DNA of 64,000 nt. It comes from Lates calcarifer. Lineage: Eukaryota > Chordata > Actinopteri > Centropomidae. The position numbers and the translations under genes were made by a program. The stretch is taken from contig NC_066852.1 in the NCBI RefSeq assembly GCF_001640805.2, positions 1,819,245 to 1,883,244 of the forward strand, in the 5' to 3' direction. Below the pieces are notes generated by a model. The model did not search any database and was not told the origin of the DNA. It was given only the letters and a program-made list of their open reading frames with translations. Shown one piece after another: positions 1 to 12,800 of the stretch; within the stretch, counting starts at the first letter, position 1; each line of letters opens with the position of its first letter.

Positions 1-742
1 CAAGGTTAATGTGTCTAGCTAGCACATGATGTTCTGTCATGGCTGATAGGGTGGAGACTGTTGCAACAAGTTACTGCAACTCTACCCAGTCTTAGCAACC
101 ATATCAAGACAGATCACATGATATTTTTCAACATTTTTAGTTCCAAAATAACATGTTTGTATAATTTTGTACAGTAAATACATGTTTAATAAAAGTTTGT
201 TTCATTGCTAATCTTTTCATCCATATTCTTATTTTTATTACTACATAAATAAATACATAAATACATACAATATTATTGTACAACAGTGCAATAGTGCATA
301 TAAAGCAAAAGTTAATTAGTGAAATTGAATTTATTTTTAAGATGTTGCAGCTGTCCCTGATCTGTTACCCAGCGCTGGGGTCGGTTGCAAAATCTGACCT
401 CTTCCATGCAAATAATTTGCCATATGTAATCATCTTTAAATATTATGGGTAATTAGCAGGCAGATGTAAATTTAATATATAAAAATTTGGTTCAAATAGT
501 CTCTGGGAGAAATACAAGCACTGCAGTGAGGTGTTTCAACCATTCCCTGTCCCACAGATATCCTGAGGGTAATTTATGCTGATTATGTAATCTTTAGTTT
601 AAAAAAAACTGAATCATTAGGAAAGATGTGTAAAAATACATGACAAATTATGATTTACAAATAAGAAGTGACTGCATTTATGATGTCTGTGGTTAAAACT
701 TCATCATATGTCATATGTTATAACTGTGAAATGACATAATAC
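1..742. other. Intron 13 of KAZN, no feature seen
   Basis: This is AT-rich DNA downstream of exon 13. I searched the minus strand for the remaining kazrin tail (EENSSGLKYKAG-like, GYNSLEVTNV-like) and saw neither a match nor a convincing acceptor followed by an open frame. The final exon is presumably beyond the window. Confidence 0.7.
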
Positions 743-836
743 CTTGCCTGTTCTTCTCAGAGACACCCTCTCCTCAGCAAAGCGGTTAACAGCCACAGGT
801 GAAGAATTGATAATCTCATTGCATTGCTCTGCATTG
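743..836 (-). CDS. KAZN: KAZN exon 13 (post-SAM tail, partial gene end)
   Basis: The acceptor TGTTTCCAG|CAATG completes a Ser codon and the exon reads NAEQCNEIINSSPVAVNRFA then EERVSLRRTGK, ending at donor GCAAG|GTATTA, phase 0. It corresponds to the mammalian region ending in ...TRAGK, which shares the RF and RxGK positions but is otherwise divergent, as expected for a disordered tail. The family continues for about 67 more residues ending in a hydrophobic-acidic tail; I find no such exon in 1-742. Confidence 0.85.
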
Positions 837-3800
837 CTGGAAACACAAGACATTACAAAACATTTGTATTCATTTGCATCATGCTTTTTATGCCTCAACC
901 CTCACCTTCTTCTTCACCTTTTTTTTTCACATTTAGCAACCCTTATCCTCCTCTCTGTTGAGGGTACATATTAAGAATTAATAAGTGGGCATGTCATTTG
1001 TACAGAGCAGTATTTAATCTACCTGTGAGGGACAGCAAGTGATTTCATCTCTTCATACAGATGCCGATGCAGCATGTGTTTGTTGCTGGGGATCCCCAGG
1101 GCTTTGGCCATGGCATCGGTGTCAAAAGATGGATCCAGAGCCATCAGAGCTCCATGGATCCCTTTACCTTGAAGATTGTCTGCAAACTCCTGAAAAGCAA
1201 AACAGAGGTGTTATGTACCTGCGTGTCCAGTACAGCTGAGAAAAATTACTTCAGACTAGATTTGCTGATCTATAGTCCTACTAATATCATATTGATACAA
1301 AGATCAGACTTAAGACCAACCACAGTCATGGTGGAGCCTTTAAAAAACTAAAAACAAGGGCAGAAATCATGTTTTAGTTTCTAGGGCTACAGGTTTACCA
1401 AAAATAACTATGTCAAAATAGAGGATACTGAAAAATGAAGAATGGTAGTATTACATTGTGGATCCAGAAAAACACTTGTGTAGTATCTTGTTTGTTTATG
1501 TCTTTATGTCTTCTTTCTTTCAGCGGTGGTGAGACACCGATACAACAAAGCTATCATTATTTTTGAGGGAGCCCTTGAAACTCATACTGCGTGGTATGTG
1601 GTTCCAATCTGCCCTGGATAACTCCAAAGCAAGGGAATACCATCACTGACCTCCCACCCACCTTGAGGTCTATGTCTCTGATCCACTTCATTACTCTGTG
1701 ACATGTCCAAACAATGGTGTCCCGGTCTTGGTGCTCACACTTGGCTCGTCTTGCCTGCAGGGCCTGCGAAAACACAACACTCAGATAGCCGCAAAAGCAC
1801 TGATGTGGCAGGGGCCATAGAAAACACAGAGAGAGGTCAGGGAGGGATGATGGCCTGCTGAGATAAAGCTGCACCACTGAGCTGTGTGCCTCAAGCTATG
1901 GTGGATTATAATGGAAATCACATGCAGTCTTGTCAGTGTAGCTGAAGTAAAGTTTATGCAGTGAAGAATGACTACTGAAAAAAGCATACTCAGTATCAAT
2001 ACTTTTTCAGGCATTAACTCTGATCTACAGTCTAACCTCTTTATCAAAGCTGAGCATCTGCAGCAGCTGGATTGCCAGAAGTAGACTGGTCTGATGGAAC
2101 TGGTCACTGATGTTGAGGAATCTCTCCAGGTCTCTGCGGCTCAGAGAGTTCAGCACCCGTCCATCCACTAGGTGACTCTGGAAAGTTTGGGAGTATTGAG
2201 GCAGCCCCACATCACTCAGCCATGATGTTGCAACCCAGTGATGATCCATCTCAGAAGCTTTTGATAGCCTAAAAGATAAGAGGCACATGTAAGTGTTATA
2301 CTACTGCATACTATATTATTGATGCATTCATGTGTAAGCTTCATTTTAGTGCTGCAGGTGGTCAAGGTGGATCTTATTATTTTATGTAATATTAATCTGT
2401 AAAGTTACTATAACTGTCAAATAGATGTAGTGGAGTAGAGGTAGAATATATGAAATGGAAATTGTGTTAGCTGCTGCTCACCCTTGATCCCCTTCAGCTC
2501 TTCTGTAATCCTCAATGGCCAGTCTTAGCTTCCTGCGATGAATCGGGTTACTGATACCCAAACCCAGCTCTAAATCCTCATCTGTCAAGCCTAGTAGTAC
2601 CTAAACAGGAGAGATCCAGAATTTTATCAAACCTGAGTGCACACACCTGCTCAAATACTACCCCACTCTCAAGCACAAGGCCAGCAAACAGCAAAAGAAC
2701 CACTTGTACCAAAGGTGTACCTTGCCACTTTTGACGTTTTCCGAGCAGGCTCGGATGTACATGGGCATTCCCATGACAACCTCCATCCAGGCCTGGACTG
2801 CACCTGCCCTCCACAGCGACATGCACGTGTTTCGTGTGAGCTCCGCCTGCTGGAGGCGGTCCAGCTGCTCCTCTCCGTCAGACAGGCTCTGCTGTGTGAG
2901 GCTGTCAGAGTCTGGATTGGTCAGGAGAAGTTATGGTGTGGCATACAGGAGGAGTTCAGGGTCAGAGGGATATGGAAATCAAAAAAATGACTCACAGTTT
3001 GACATCAAACTCAGAGGGTATTAGTTTGGAAATACACCTCCAACTCAGTGTATAATAATACACATGATCCATTTGGATACTGCAATAAAATATCTGAATA
3101 TTTTTTGTTTTTTTCATAAATATGTCTTTCAGGATTCATCTTGAGTTTGCTAACATTAATAAAGACGAATCATCAGTCAACGGCATGAAAAGTTTTTCAA
3201 CCCTTTCCCTTGTTCAATTTTCTCATAAATTGTGTTTAAATTGCATTGTATGGCCACTAGGTGGAGCCAGAATGATTCACTGGAACTACAGTTTCCTGTG
3301 TCTTTGAATAAACTGTGCTGTATAAAAAAATAACAACAAAATTAATATTAAAAAGTAGCAAAAACTACACGAGTTAGTGCATCTAAATCTGAAATGGTGT
3401 TGAAATTCAATGAAATACAATTCGTAAATGTCTTAAACATACCAATGTTTAGTTAAGGTGTTAAGATACTTTGGTAACTATCTGATGATTATGAGGGGAT
3501 TTAAGACCATTAGGATAATGTATTAGAGACACAGGGATTATTCATAAGACATCATGCTCCTGCCCATTAACTGCCCATCTCAACAACAGGGAAACACTGA
3601 TTCATACTGAACCAACGAATCCAGCATGAATTCTGCGTGTTTGCCTAATTTGCTCCCCACATGCTGACAAAAACGCTGCATGCAAAGTCCTCCGTCTTTC
3701 AAAAGAGTTTCTACAAAAAAAAAAAAAAAAAATTACACAAACTTTTTTTCTTTTTTTCCAATGGACCTGAGTAATATGAATAATCCCCAGAGTGCAGAAA

Positions 3801-6800
3801 CAGACAGCTGGTAATCACAGATGAGGAGTTACTCACTGGCAGGAGAGAGTTGCCATTAGAAATGGCAGGAGGAGAGGGAGAGACACGTTAGACTGGGACA
3901 CAAGAACAAGATTACTCATGGAACAGAAAAGGTCACATAGGATGTATTCAGTTACTAGTTTTATTTTTAAAATAAGATTTCATTTCAATTATAGTTCATT
4001 TTGAAAATGCTAAAACCTCCTCGACATCTGGCTGCAACAGCTGCAGCAGATAAATATTTGAAGTTACCTCTTGTTTGTGTCTTTTTTTAAATAAAATACT
4101 TCAATAGATTTAATCTTTTATGCAACATCTCCTAAATTACAAAGCATTTAACAGAGAATTATTAGAGCCACATTTACAAGAAATGAGGAGGGATTCTACA
4201 CAAAGCAAAACAAATACAGCAAAAGAAAAAAAAGGGGAGGGGGTCCGTGCATCCATAATGCAAGGAATGAGAACTTGGTACAGGGGAAAGGCAACACAGG
4301 AGCAACACAGGAGTGTGGAGATCATTAATCTGATTGGCAATGAATGGACATTTTATCAAAGCAACACAGAGGGATCATGCAGGTGTTTAATGCACATTCC
4401 TTTGTCTCGTATTGGCACATGTTAGATAGCTCGCAGTAGGACATGAGTCAGACATAAACAATGTTACGAGGCTAGTGCTAACAGTGACAGAATGATATGC
4501 AGATTTTTTAAAGATGAGTGTTTAACCTTTAGCACTTACACATGAATTTGACAGCAGACGAGAGGTGTGCCTGAATAAGTATTAGTTCAACTATATTTTT
4601 TTACGGAGGTCTGGCTCTAAAACCCTTATTAGCCGGTACTTAATTATAGTAACTGAGAATATAACTTTGAACTGGATGAGGAAGTCAACATGACATTATG
4701 ATATGTTATCAGCAACTGTGAGCCAGCAATTATAACATGAACATGATGATAATCCTGTAACAGCAATACCTCTCAAACAAAGTGCTGTTTTTCATAGTGA
4801 AAGACTTGAGACAGCAGAATCCGGCCAATTAAAGTCCAAGAGATCAGTTTTTTAGGTCAATCAGCGAATATCTCCTCTTTCATAATAAGAAATGGGCTGA
4901 GTAAGATTGGGAATACGGAGAAACGTTGAAATCAGTGTTGCAAAGCATGATAGAAGCAACTGTAAAGTAACAAAAGCCAGATGACATTTACAGTAAAAAC
5001 ACTAGTTTCACAATAACGCCTATTTACATATAAACAGCAGTCCTTCAAGTCTCCAGTTATAAAAAACACAAAACATTAAGCCATTTGGAAGATAATACAG
5101 CATAAACAGGTCTACACATAATAATAACCCCATGTACTGTATATATTTATATGCATGTAAACATATATACATATGCATACATGTACATCTATAAATATAT
5201 ATCTAATTTACAAACATACAATTTGAGGGTAATATACTGTACATTTATGTGAATAGCAGTCTCTTTTAGGGCTTTTCTTTTAAAATTTACCCCCCTCCCC
5301 CCTCAAGACAAACCCACAAACAAAATGCTCTTTACACACAGTTAAAGCCAGGTGGATACCCACACATATTCAAACATTAACAGCCACACACACACACTCT
5401 CTCACACACACGCTCACACACTCATCATCACCAGTCGGCATCCTCCTCTATGTAATAATCAGGGGTGGCTGTACCATCAAACAGGCCGGGGTCCAGTGAC
5501 TTGCGCTGCTTGCCCCGAGCGAACACCCGTGACAGGGATCCCAGAGTCATCTTCTCCTTCTTCTTCTTACGCTTCTGGTCCTCCAGGTCCTCCATGGACT
5601 GAACCGGGCAGAGGAGACAGGAATCTCAGGTTAATCCTCTCATACAGCCGAGTTAAAGCAGTGGTTTGACACTTTTGGAACTGTGCTTGTTTGCTTTCTT
5701 GCTGAGAGTTTGATGAAAAGGTTGATACGTCTCACATGCCTGTACAATAAATATGAAGCAACAGCCAGCAGCCGGTTAGCTTAGTTTACAGACATAGCTC
5801 ATAGCCTGCTCTGTCCAAAAACTCATGTAGGTTATATCTTGTTTTTTTGATTAATACAAAAACTTTAAGTGTGAAAAAACAGCATGGTTTTATGGGGGTT
5901 GAGTGCTGAACTGTCTTGGCCGGGTGCAGTGACTTCTTGGGATTTCTGTGGACTGACAGGCTGTAACCCCTGAACTTTTTACACTTCAGTTTTTATTAAA
6001 CAAATGAGATGTCAGCTTTTGGCACAGCCATGCTAGCTGTTTCCCCCTGTTTTCAGTCTTTATGCTAAGCTAAGCTAAGCAGCTGCAGGCTATAGCTTCC
6101 TATGTACCATCCAGACATGAGAAGCAGATCAGTGTTTTCATCTAACTCCAGGTAGGAAAGCAAATTTCAAATGATTGCAATGTCAAACTGTTGCTTTACA
6201 GAGAGTTAAATGCAAGATAACATCACCACCATCACTAAGCAGTAAGGCTGACACCCAGCAAGCCAACAGGACAGAGGGACAGACACAAACAGGAGAAGAA
6301 AAGTGTGGAGGTGTGATTACTTGGTCGAGGGGGCCAGGCAGCTCTTACATTGCAGAGGGAGTGCGTCCGGTGACGAGGTGAGTTGATGTCGCTGGGCGTG
6401 GACGAGCGGTCCCCGTCGGCCGCCGAGGCATCAGAGATGACGGAGGGCTGGCGAGAGTGACAGGGGCTGATCCTGACCACAGCTGGAGGTGGCCCACACA
6501 CAAACAAACACACACACGTGTATGTACACACGCACATTGAAAAATTCCCACAGTTAGTAAGAGAAACCTCCAGGAAACCCTCTGTTAGTGTGTTTGGTTC
6601 TGTCAAAGCAACACCAAGCAACATGAAGACTGAGAGGCCGAGCAGATAAAAGAGCCTACCCTGTCTGTCCGTGGTGTGTCCGTGGTAGAGGGTCTGCTGG
6701 CTCTGACGAATGGCTGCAGTGAGCGGCAGGTCGGCCTGCATCACCCACTCCTGACTGCCGTTCACCACCGGCTCTGTTGGCATGGCCAACGAGTGGCGCT

Positions 6801-9800
6801 TCGGTACGTCTTTTGTCAGGGTGGCCAGAGACTGCTTCGCCTGAGGAACACACAAGACGTTAGGCATTACATGTACAATTGTGTTTCAGAGTGGTGGGCC
6901 TCATCAGGGCTGCAAGAATTACTTTTACACCACTGGAAAAAAAAACAAGAGTATACAGGTTGGTTTTTCTCCTTTTCTTTCTTCCTTTTTCTCATTTCTT
7001 TTCTTTTAATGATATGACTTAACAGGACTGTTGATTTTGCATTAATGATCTGATGTTTACTTTTCTTTCTCTGCTCTATGAACCTATAAAAAAAATCTAA
7101 TGAGATATTTCAATCACAAAAAATTAATAAAATATGCAAACTCACATTGGTACATACATGGTTTTAATCTTTTAAGTCTTCTAAGTTCAAATATGTTTAT
7201 TTGTCTTATGTTGAATGTCTGATTTAATTTCCTCTACGCATTATGTAAAAGTCTGTGAATAACACATACACCATCCTGAAGCTGTAAATAATCATTGGGT
7301 CACCAAATGTGTATTAATCCACTGCTGAAAGAAAGTGCATATTTCACCTGTTGAAAAAGATTTATGTCTTCAGCAGGAGAAAATTAGCTTGGGGGCTGAG
7401 TGCCACAAACAGGGTCGGGGAGTCAGAAAGTATTAAAAGATGGACTAACACACCCTTGATTTTGGTCTTTTCATGGGATTTGCTGTCAACAAGAAAAATA
7501 TTGAATAAAAACAGCTTTACTTTGAAGTTAGTCAACAGCCATATTTTACCACAGTATCTTAAAAACATATTTATTTCTGCACCAAAACTACTCATATTCA
7601 ATGTTTTCCACAGCCTCTGAAGGGACATATAATGGATGGATCTATTTAAAGGTACATGAAACAGCTGAAAACAATAAGAATAAAAAGAAGAGAAGAGAAG
7701 AGAAGAGTTTTTTTTTCGTGACTGGGTTGCTTGACAGCGATGCAGCTCTGGCACTGATGTGCCAACAAATCTGATCTGTGATGCAGCTTGATGTGAGGAT
7801 CTGTGGGTGGTTGTGACTTGCCGAGGGAGGAGAGAGATTAATGACACAGAGACTGACAACTGTACCTCGGAGGGACCGACACAGCAACACAGAAAAAAAT
7901 GAATTTCCCCTTCCCCTGCCCGGAGAGAGAATTAATGCTTTGAGAGAGGGAAGGGATGAGGATATGCACCAGAGCGGCTTACGGCATGTGTTCCAACCGA
8001 TATGAATTCACCAACAGGATTGCAAACCCACACCTTGTTTGCATTAATGCCACACATGCTGGATAATGATGCTAAGGTGACACTATTGTGCTTGAGTTAA
8101 TTTGGAAAAGTTGTGACCGCGTCCATGAGTAGGGTGACTCACCATGGTAAGCTCTGCCTCCAGTTCTTTGATCCTGTTCTCCTTCATGTCCATCTGAGAG
8201 CGCAGGATGTTGGCCTGCTCTGTGGCTTCTTTGGTCTGCCTCCTCAGGTCCCACTTCTCCCTCTCCAGCATGTCTTTCTCTTTCGCCAGGGCCTTCACCG
8301 CATCCTCACTCTCCTGAAGAACACACACACAAAGACATGATTAATCCCTGTCAATCTCACTTTTAACCATCAATGGACTTTCACATTTGAGTCCAGAGGC
8401 ATATCACAGCTACATTCTGCATTGTAATCTATTTGGAAACCTGCATTTTATTTGTGGAGACAAATTACATGGTCTCACAGTGTGATCATGTATCATGTCT
8501 AAGCCATCTTTAGTGACGGCTACAGATGGCTAAGACATACCCATATGAGTTAACCCTTTACTCTAAGTCATATTTACCATCTATAAGCAGTATATAAACA
8601 TTTAATAAATGGTTTATAGCGAGCTGTAATGTATTTATACGCAGCAGCAAGAACGGTTTTTAGTGGTCATTTGTCTACAATATAAACTCTCCTAATAACT
8701 TCAAACATGTCTTTCCTATTTCTGTTCCGACATCCCTTGTTATTGCAGACATATCTGCAATAAAGTAATACTGATAAATCAGCTGGGCCGGTGTTACCTT
8801 TCGGTGCTGGTCATAGTTGCGTATGAATTCTCGCAGCTGCTCCTCTCTGCTCTCCAGTGTCGTGTACAGCTGCTGCATCTGACTCACCAGGTCTGCCTTT
8901 TCCACTTTTAGACGCTTACGGTCGGCTTTCATAGCTGCAACACAAACAGACACTTTAACCAAATACATGTGCACATTAAGGAACATTTTAACTGCCAACA
9001 CAATGAATCCAACAAATCAGTGAGATTTCCCTCTCAAAATTAGAAACAAAGCTTTACAGTTACAGCATGCAGCCACTAGGTGGCACTGTGCCTTCTGGAT
9101 AGCAGCAGCAGCTGGTGTGTTGGTTTCCTTCAGACAGAAATGGCCTAGAGAAAATGATGTAATCATCTCAAAAGATAAGTGGCACAGTGGCACTCATTCA
9201 TTCATACATGAAACTGTTTCAGTTGGCATGTGGAGACTCGAGATCGATTGGATCTGATTTCTTTCTGCTTCATTCTCTTACAGACACAACTCGACAGCGA
9301 TGTGATGCAAGCTCTTTGCAGGCAAAAATAATAACAATGCTCTCCTGAGAGTCTGAGCTGAGAGGGAGGAGGCAAGACTGGAACCTGTACTTTTCATAAC
9401 TGCGCACACATGTCACTCAAGCACGCAGCATTCCTCCTGTCAACGATCAGCGCCATCATATTTACGCTCAACGTTCAAACCTGCTTTGCAGCAGTTACAC
9501 ATGCACAGTTTACAAGCTTGCTGCTTACCACCTGTAACTCTCCATGCAAGGCAGTGGGGTTAAACTACACTAAATCCATTTTCCATAATATTATGTTGCA
9601 AGTGATTAATGCAGGACTGATTATATATAATATTAGACTCTTTTTTTTACTCATCTCCCAAAGATAGGAACTGCTGGGTTGCATAATAGTTGAATTAGTT
9701 TACATACAAGACATTAAAACAATCCAATACATAACCAGCACTGCATTCCAGTCAACATCCATAGCACATAAATATTTCAAAGTAAAGCTTCTATGACATG

Positions 9801-12800
9801 ATTGATGGATGTTAATTAAAATGAGGTGAACCTGGAGTCTACTTGGCTGATTGTCAGGGGCGACTCCCATCTCTGAGCCTGTATACTATCTAAACATGAG
9901 CACATATACAGCGTCTCTTATCTCTCCACACAAAAATCTGATCTCAACAAAAGATTAGGCTTCTCTCTGGCAGTTGTGTAAAACTGGCATTTGTATGCAC
10001 AGGTTTATGAGGTATATCTGCTGGTCAGAGAAAACTGAAGCTTTTCTGACAGTTCCATCCTTATGTTTTGCTGAGAGTAAAAAACATTTGGATTAAACCA
10101 AGACTGTGTGCATTTAGGATAAGAAAATGTGACTTTGATACAGAGAATTATGTTGTGTTACTTTTCTAAGACACAAATATCTGTGTGGACGAAGAAAAGG
10201 AGATTTGGAATGTATTTGAAAATTAGCTTCATTTTGTTTTCTATGATCTTTCTTTTACTAAGAACACAATATTTTGTTTAGTAAGATGAAAACAGAAATT
10301 GATTGAAACATAGATAAATGCACAAATATCATATATCTATGTGAATGCATAGAGTTCATGATGAAACAGTTAAGCTGGCTAGTTACTTGAAAACCTGGGA
10401 GATGATAAACTTTAGGGCCTGAAGCATCTCTTCTTTCTCCTACTGTTAGTTAGAGAATTTATTTGAAAATGTGCTCATGAACATATGTGATTTGACAGGA
10501 TACAGAACTACAATGCAATGCAGTGACTGACGTTTTTATATGTGTTACTGGAAGATGTGTTGTTATATCTTTTATGTTTGATATAAAAAGGATGGGCCAA
10601 ATGTTTTGCATGACATGGAGATAAAAAGAAATTGGCACCGGCTGATTTTCTTTGGTGAGATAAAGTGGATTTCTTTTATCTACAACATATTCCTGCTTGA
10701 TATAACTTTACAAGAGTAAAACTTCCCACTAGAAGCTCAGAGAGCTTTATTTGATGTACATTCGAGGAAGCTGTTGGAGAGAGGGGACGCTGGTGGATTA
10801 GGTGAGACGACAAGATGCCTGTGTTGGCTCCTGACCTTGTAAGGCCTCCTTGGCACGGTCCAACTCCTGCTCCTTGTCGCCCAGCTGCACACGGAGCTCG
10901 GTGGCCGAGAGCAGATTGGCAGAGCAGCCTCCCTGGGTGTCCTCCAGGTCCTTACTCAACATGTCCTTCATTTGCCTCAGGAGGTGGACCTCCTCTTGAA
11001 GCTGGGCTACCTCCTCACGCAACAACACTGAGGGAGAAAGAGAGAGAGAGAGAGTTTGGGAGTTTAAATCAGAGAGTAAGAGAAAAAGGGAAAGTATGGA
11101 AAATGGAGGCGTGGAAGCAGCAGGAAATGGAAGAAATAAAGTCAAACAGTGGGAACTTAAGAGGAGGGGGGTGTGATTATGCTGCATATTTTAAAATATA
11201 TGCTAAAAACAACACATCAAACCCCCATAAGACTCACAGCTCCTCCTCAGCTGTGGCTGCAGGTGTATTAGAAATTCAGATAAATGCTGAGTGACAGACT
11301 CAGGACTGGAACTGGCAGGGGTGGTGGGTAAGTGAGAGACAGCGGTTTGATAAGACTTAATAAAATATCAGCAACAGAAGTTTGAGCTGTGCCCCTCAGT
11401 GCTGTGTTTTCCATTTGTTGTGAAACACCTCCTGACCCTCGGGGGAAAAACAGGCAGGCAAACAAGGAGCAGGAAACTAAAGAGAGGACACAGTGAACTG
11501 TGGAGTGAACCAACGGACAGGAGCTGGTGGGCACACTTGCTGAGCCAGAGGACAGACGATGAAAAAGATGAGAATAGTTCCGAATTTTAGTCCAGTAAGG
11601 GAAATCCACACCAGCAACACTGGAACAATATGTCATAATGATTTATACTGCACACATACAGTAAGGGCAGAAGGTTTGTTGTGGACGATGCTCACTTTTC
11701 ATCAGAACAGAGACAAATGACACGTACAAGCAGCAAGAACGTTCATCTGAAATCTGCAGCTCCTGATGATAAAATTATAATTCAACATCAGAAACTTTTA
11801 TGATACCTCAATAACATACAAAATGAAAGAGCACAGCAGCAAAAATAAATAATGCTGAAATGATTAGCTGATTAATCAAGTAGTGGATTGGTGGAAAAGT
11901 AGGAAAATTATTTAGTTAACAAAGTCATTTATCAAATTCTCAAATGCGTGGATTTTCTGCTCTTCATAGAAATGCAGAAGATGCACAAGAGTCTACAGCC
12001 ATGCTAGCTGCTAAAGTCTGTGATGCTCGTTTAAAATGTCACACATAAATAATTTGCAAATAACAGCAATTGCTTTTCTACCAGTAGAAACTGTTAAGGT
12101 CATGGGCTTCAATTCTCTAATAAGTCTTCAAAAATATATCCCTTTTCTATAAACCTCCAAATAGAGTCATTGGTTTTAACAGTGAATGCTTATAAGTATG
12201 AGAAATTAGTGGGTTTTTCATTGTTCAGGATTATTTTTCAATAGATTCAGTATTTCAGCTTGGCATATTGTATATGTCATTAGTTTTGCAGGTATTTGGT
12301 CAGAAACCAAAGTAGTGAGAAAAAAACAAAAACAAAACAAAACTTAAATTTGACCTGATGCTGGTCAGTAGGATTCATCCACTGAGGACCATGAATATAG
12401 AAAAGTTTCATGCCAATCCAACTAAGAATTGCTGAGATATTTTAATTTAGACCAAAGTGGTGGACCTTAGAGCCCATGGCTAAAAAACACAGCGAGTTGA
12501 GTGTGCTCTTAATTGTATGCAGATCCCTATAAGACTCATGTAAACTATGTAAAATTCAAGAGTGAGTGTGCATGTAAGGAAGTATGTGTATGTGTGTTTG
12601 TGTGCACGTGTGTGTGACTCAGAAAGAAAAAGAGAGAAGGTCTCTGCAGGCCTGCAGCCAGACGTTGTGGGGCTGCAGCAGCTCCGATAAGAGAGGAAGG
12701 GACAGTCCATCGCTCTCTGTCGACTCTACTATGGAAACACACGGAGCTGCTCTGTGCTGCATGTGACAAAAAGAGTTTGTTCCCCTGAGAGAGCAATCTT

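Noticed and set aside
5736..5750. ATTGTACAG in minus sense as the end of the missing kazrin exon (…IVQ)
   Set aside because: The bases belong to the MITE arm (CATGCCTGTACAATAAATAT), and the preceding residues do not match kazrin.
6235..6867. 210-codon minus-strand frame treated as one protein
   Set aside because: It spans exons 5 and 6 and the 177-base intron between them; clear GTAGGC and CACCTCCAG splice sites and the kazrin match show the middle part is intron.
7362..7859. 165-codon minus-strand frame in intron 4
   Set aside because: AT-rich, no family resemblance, and interrupted by an (AGAAG)n run; looks like chance.
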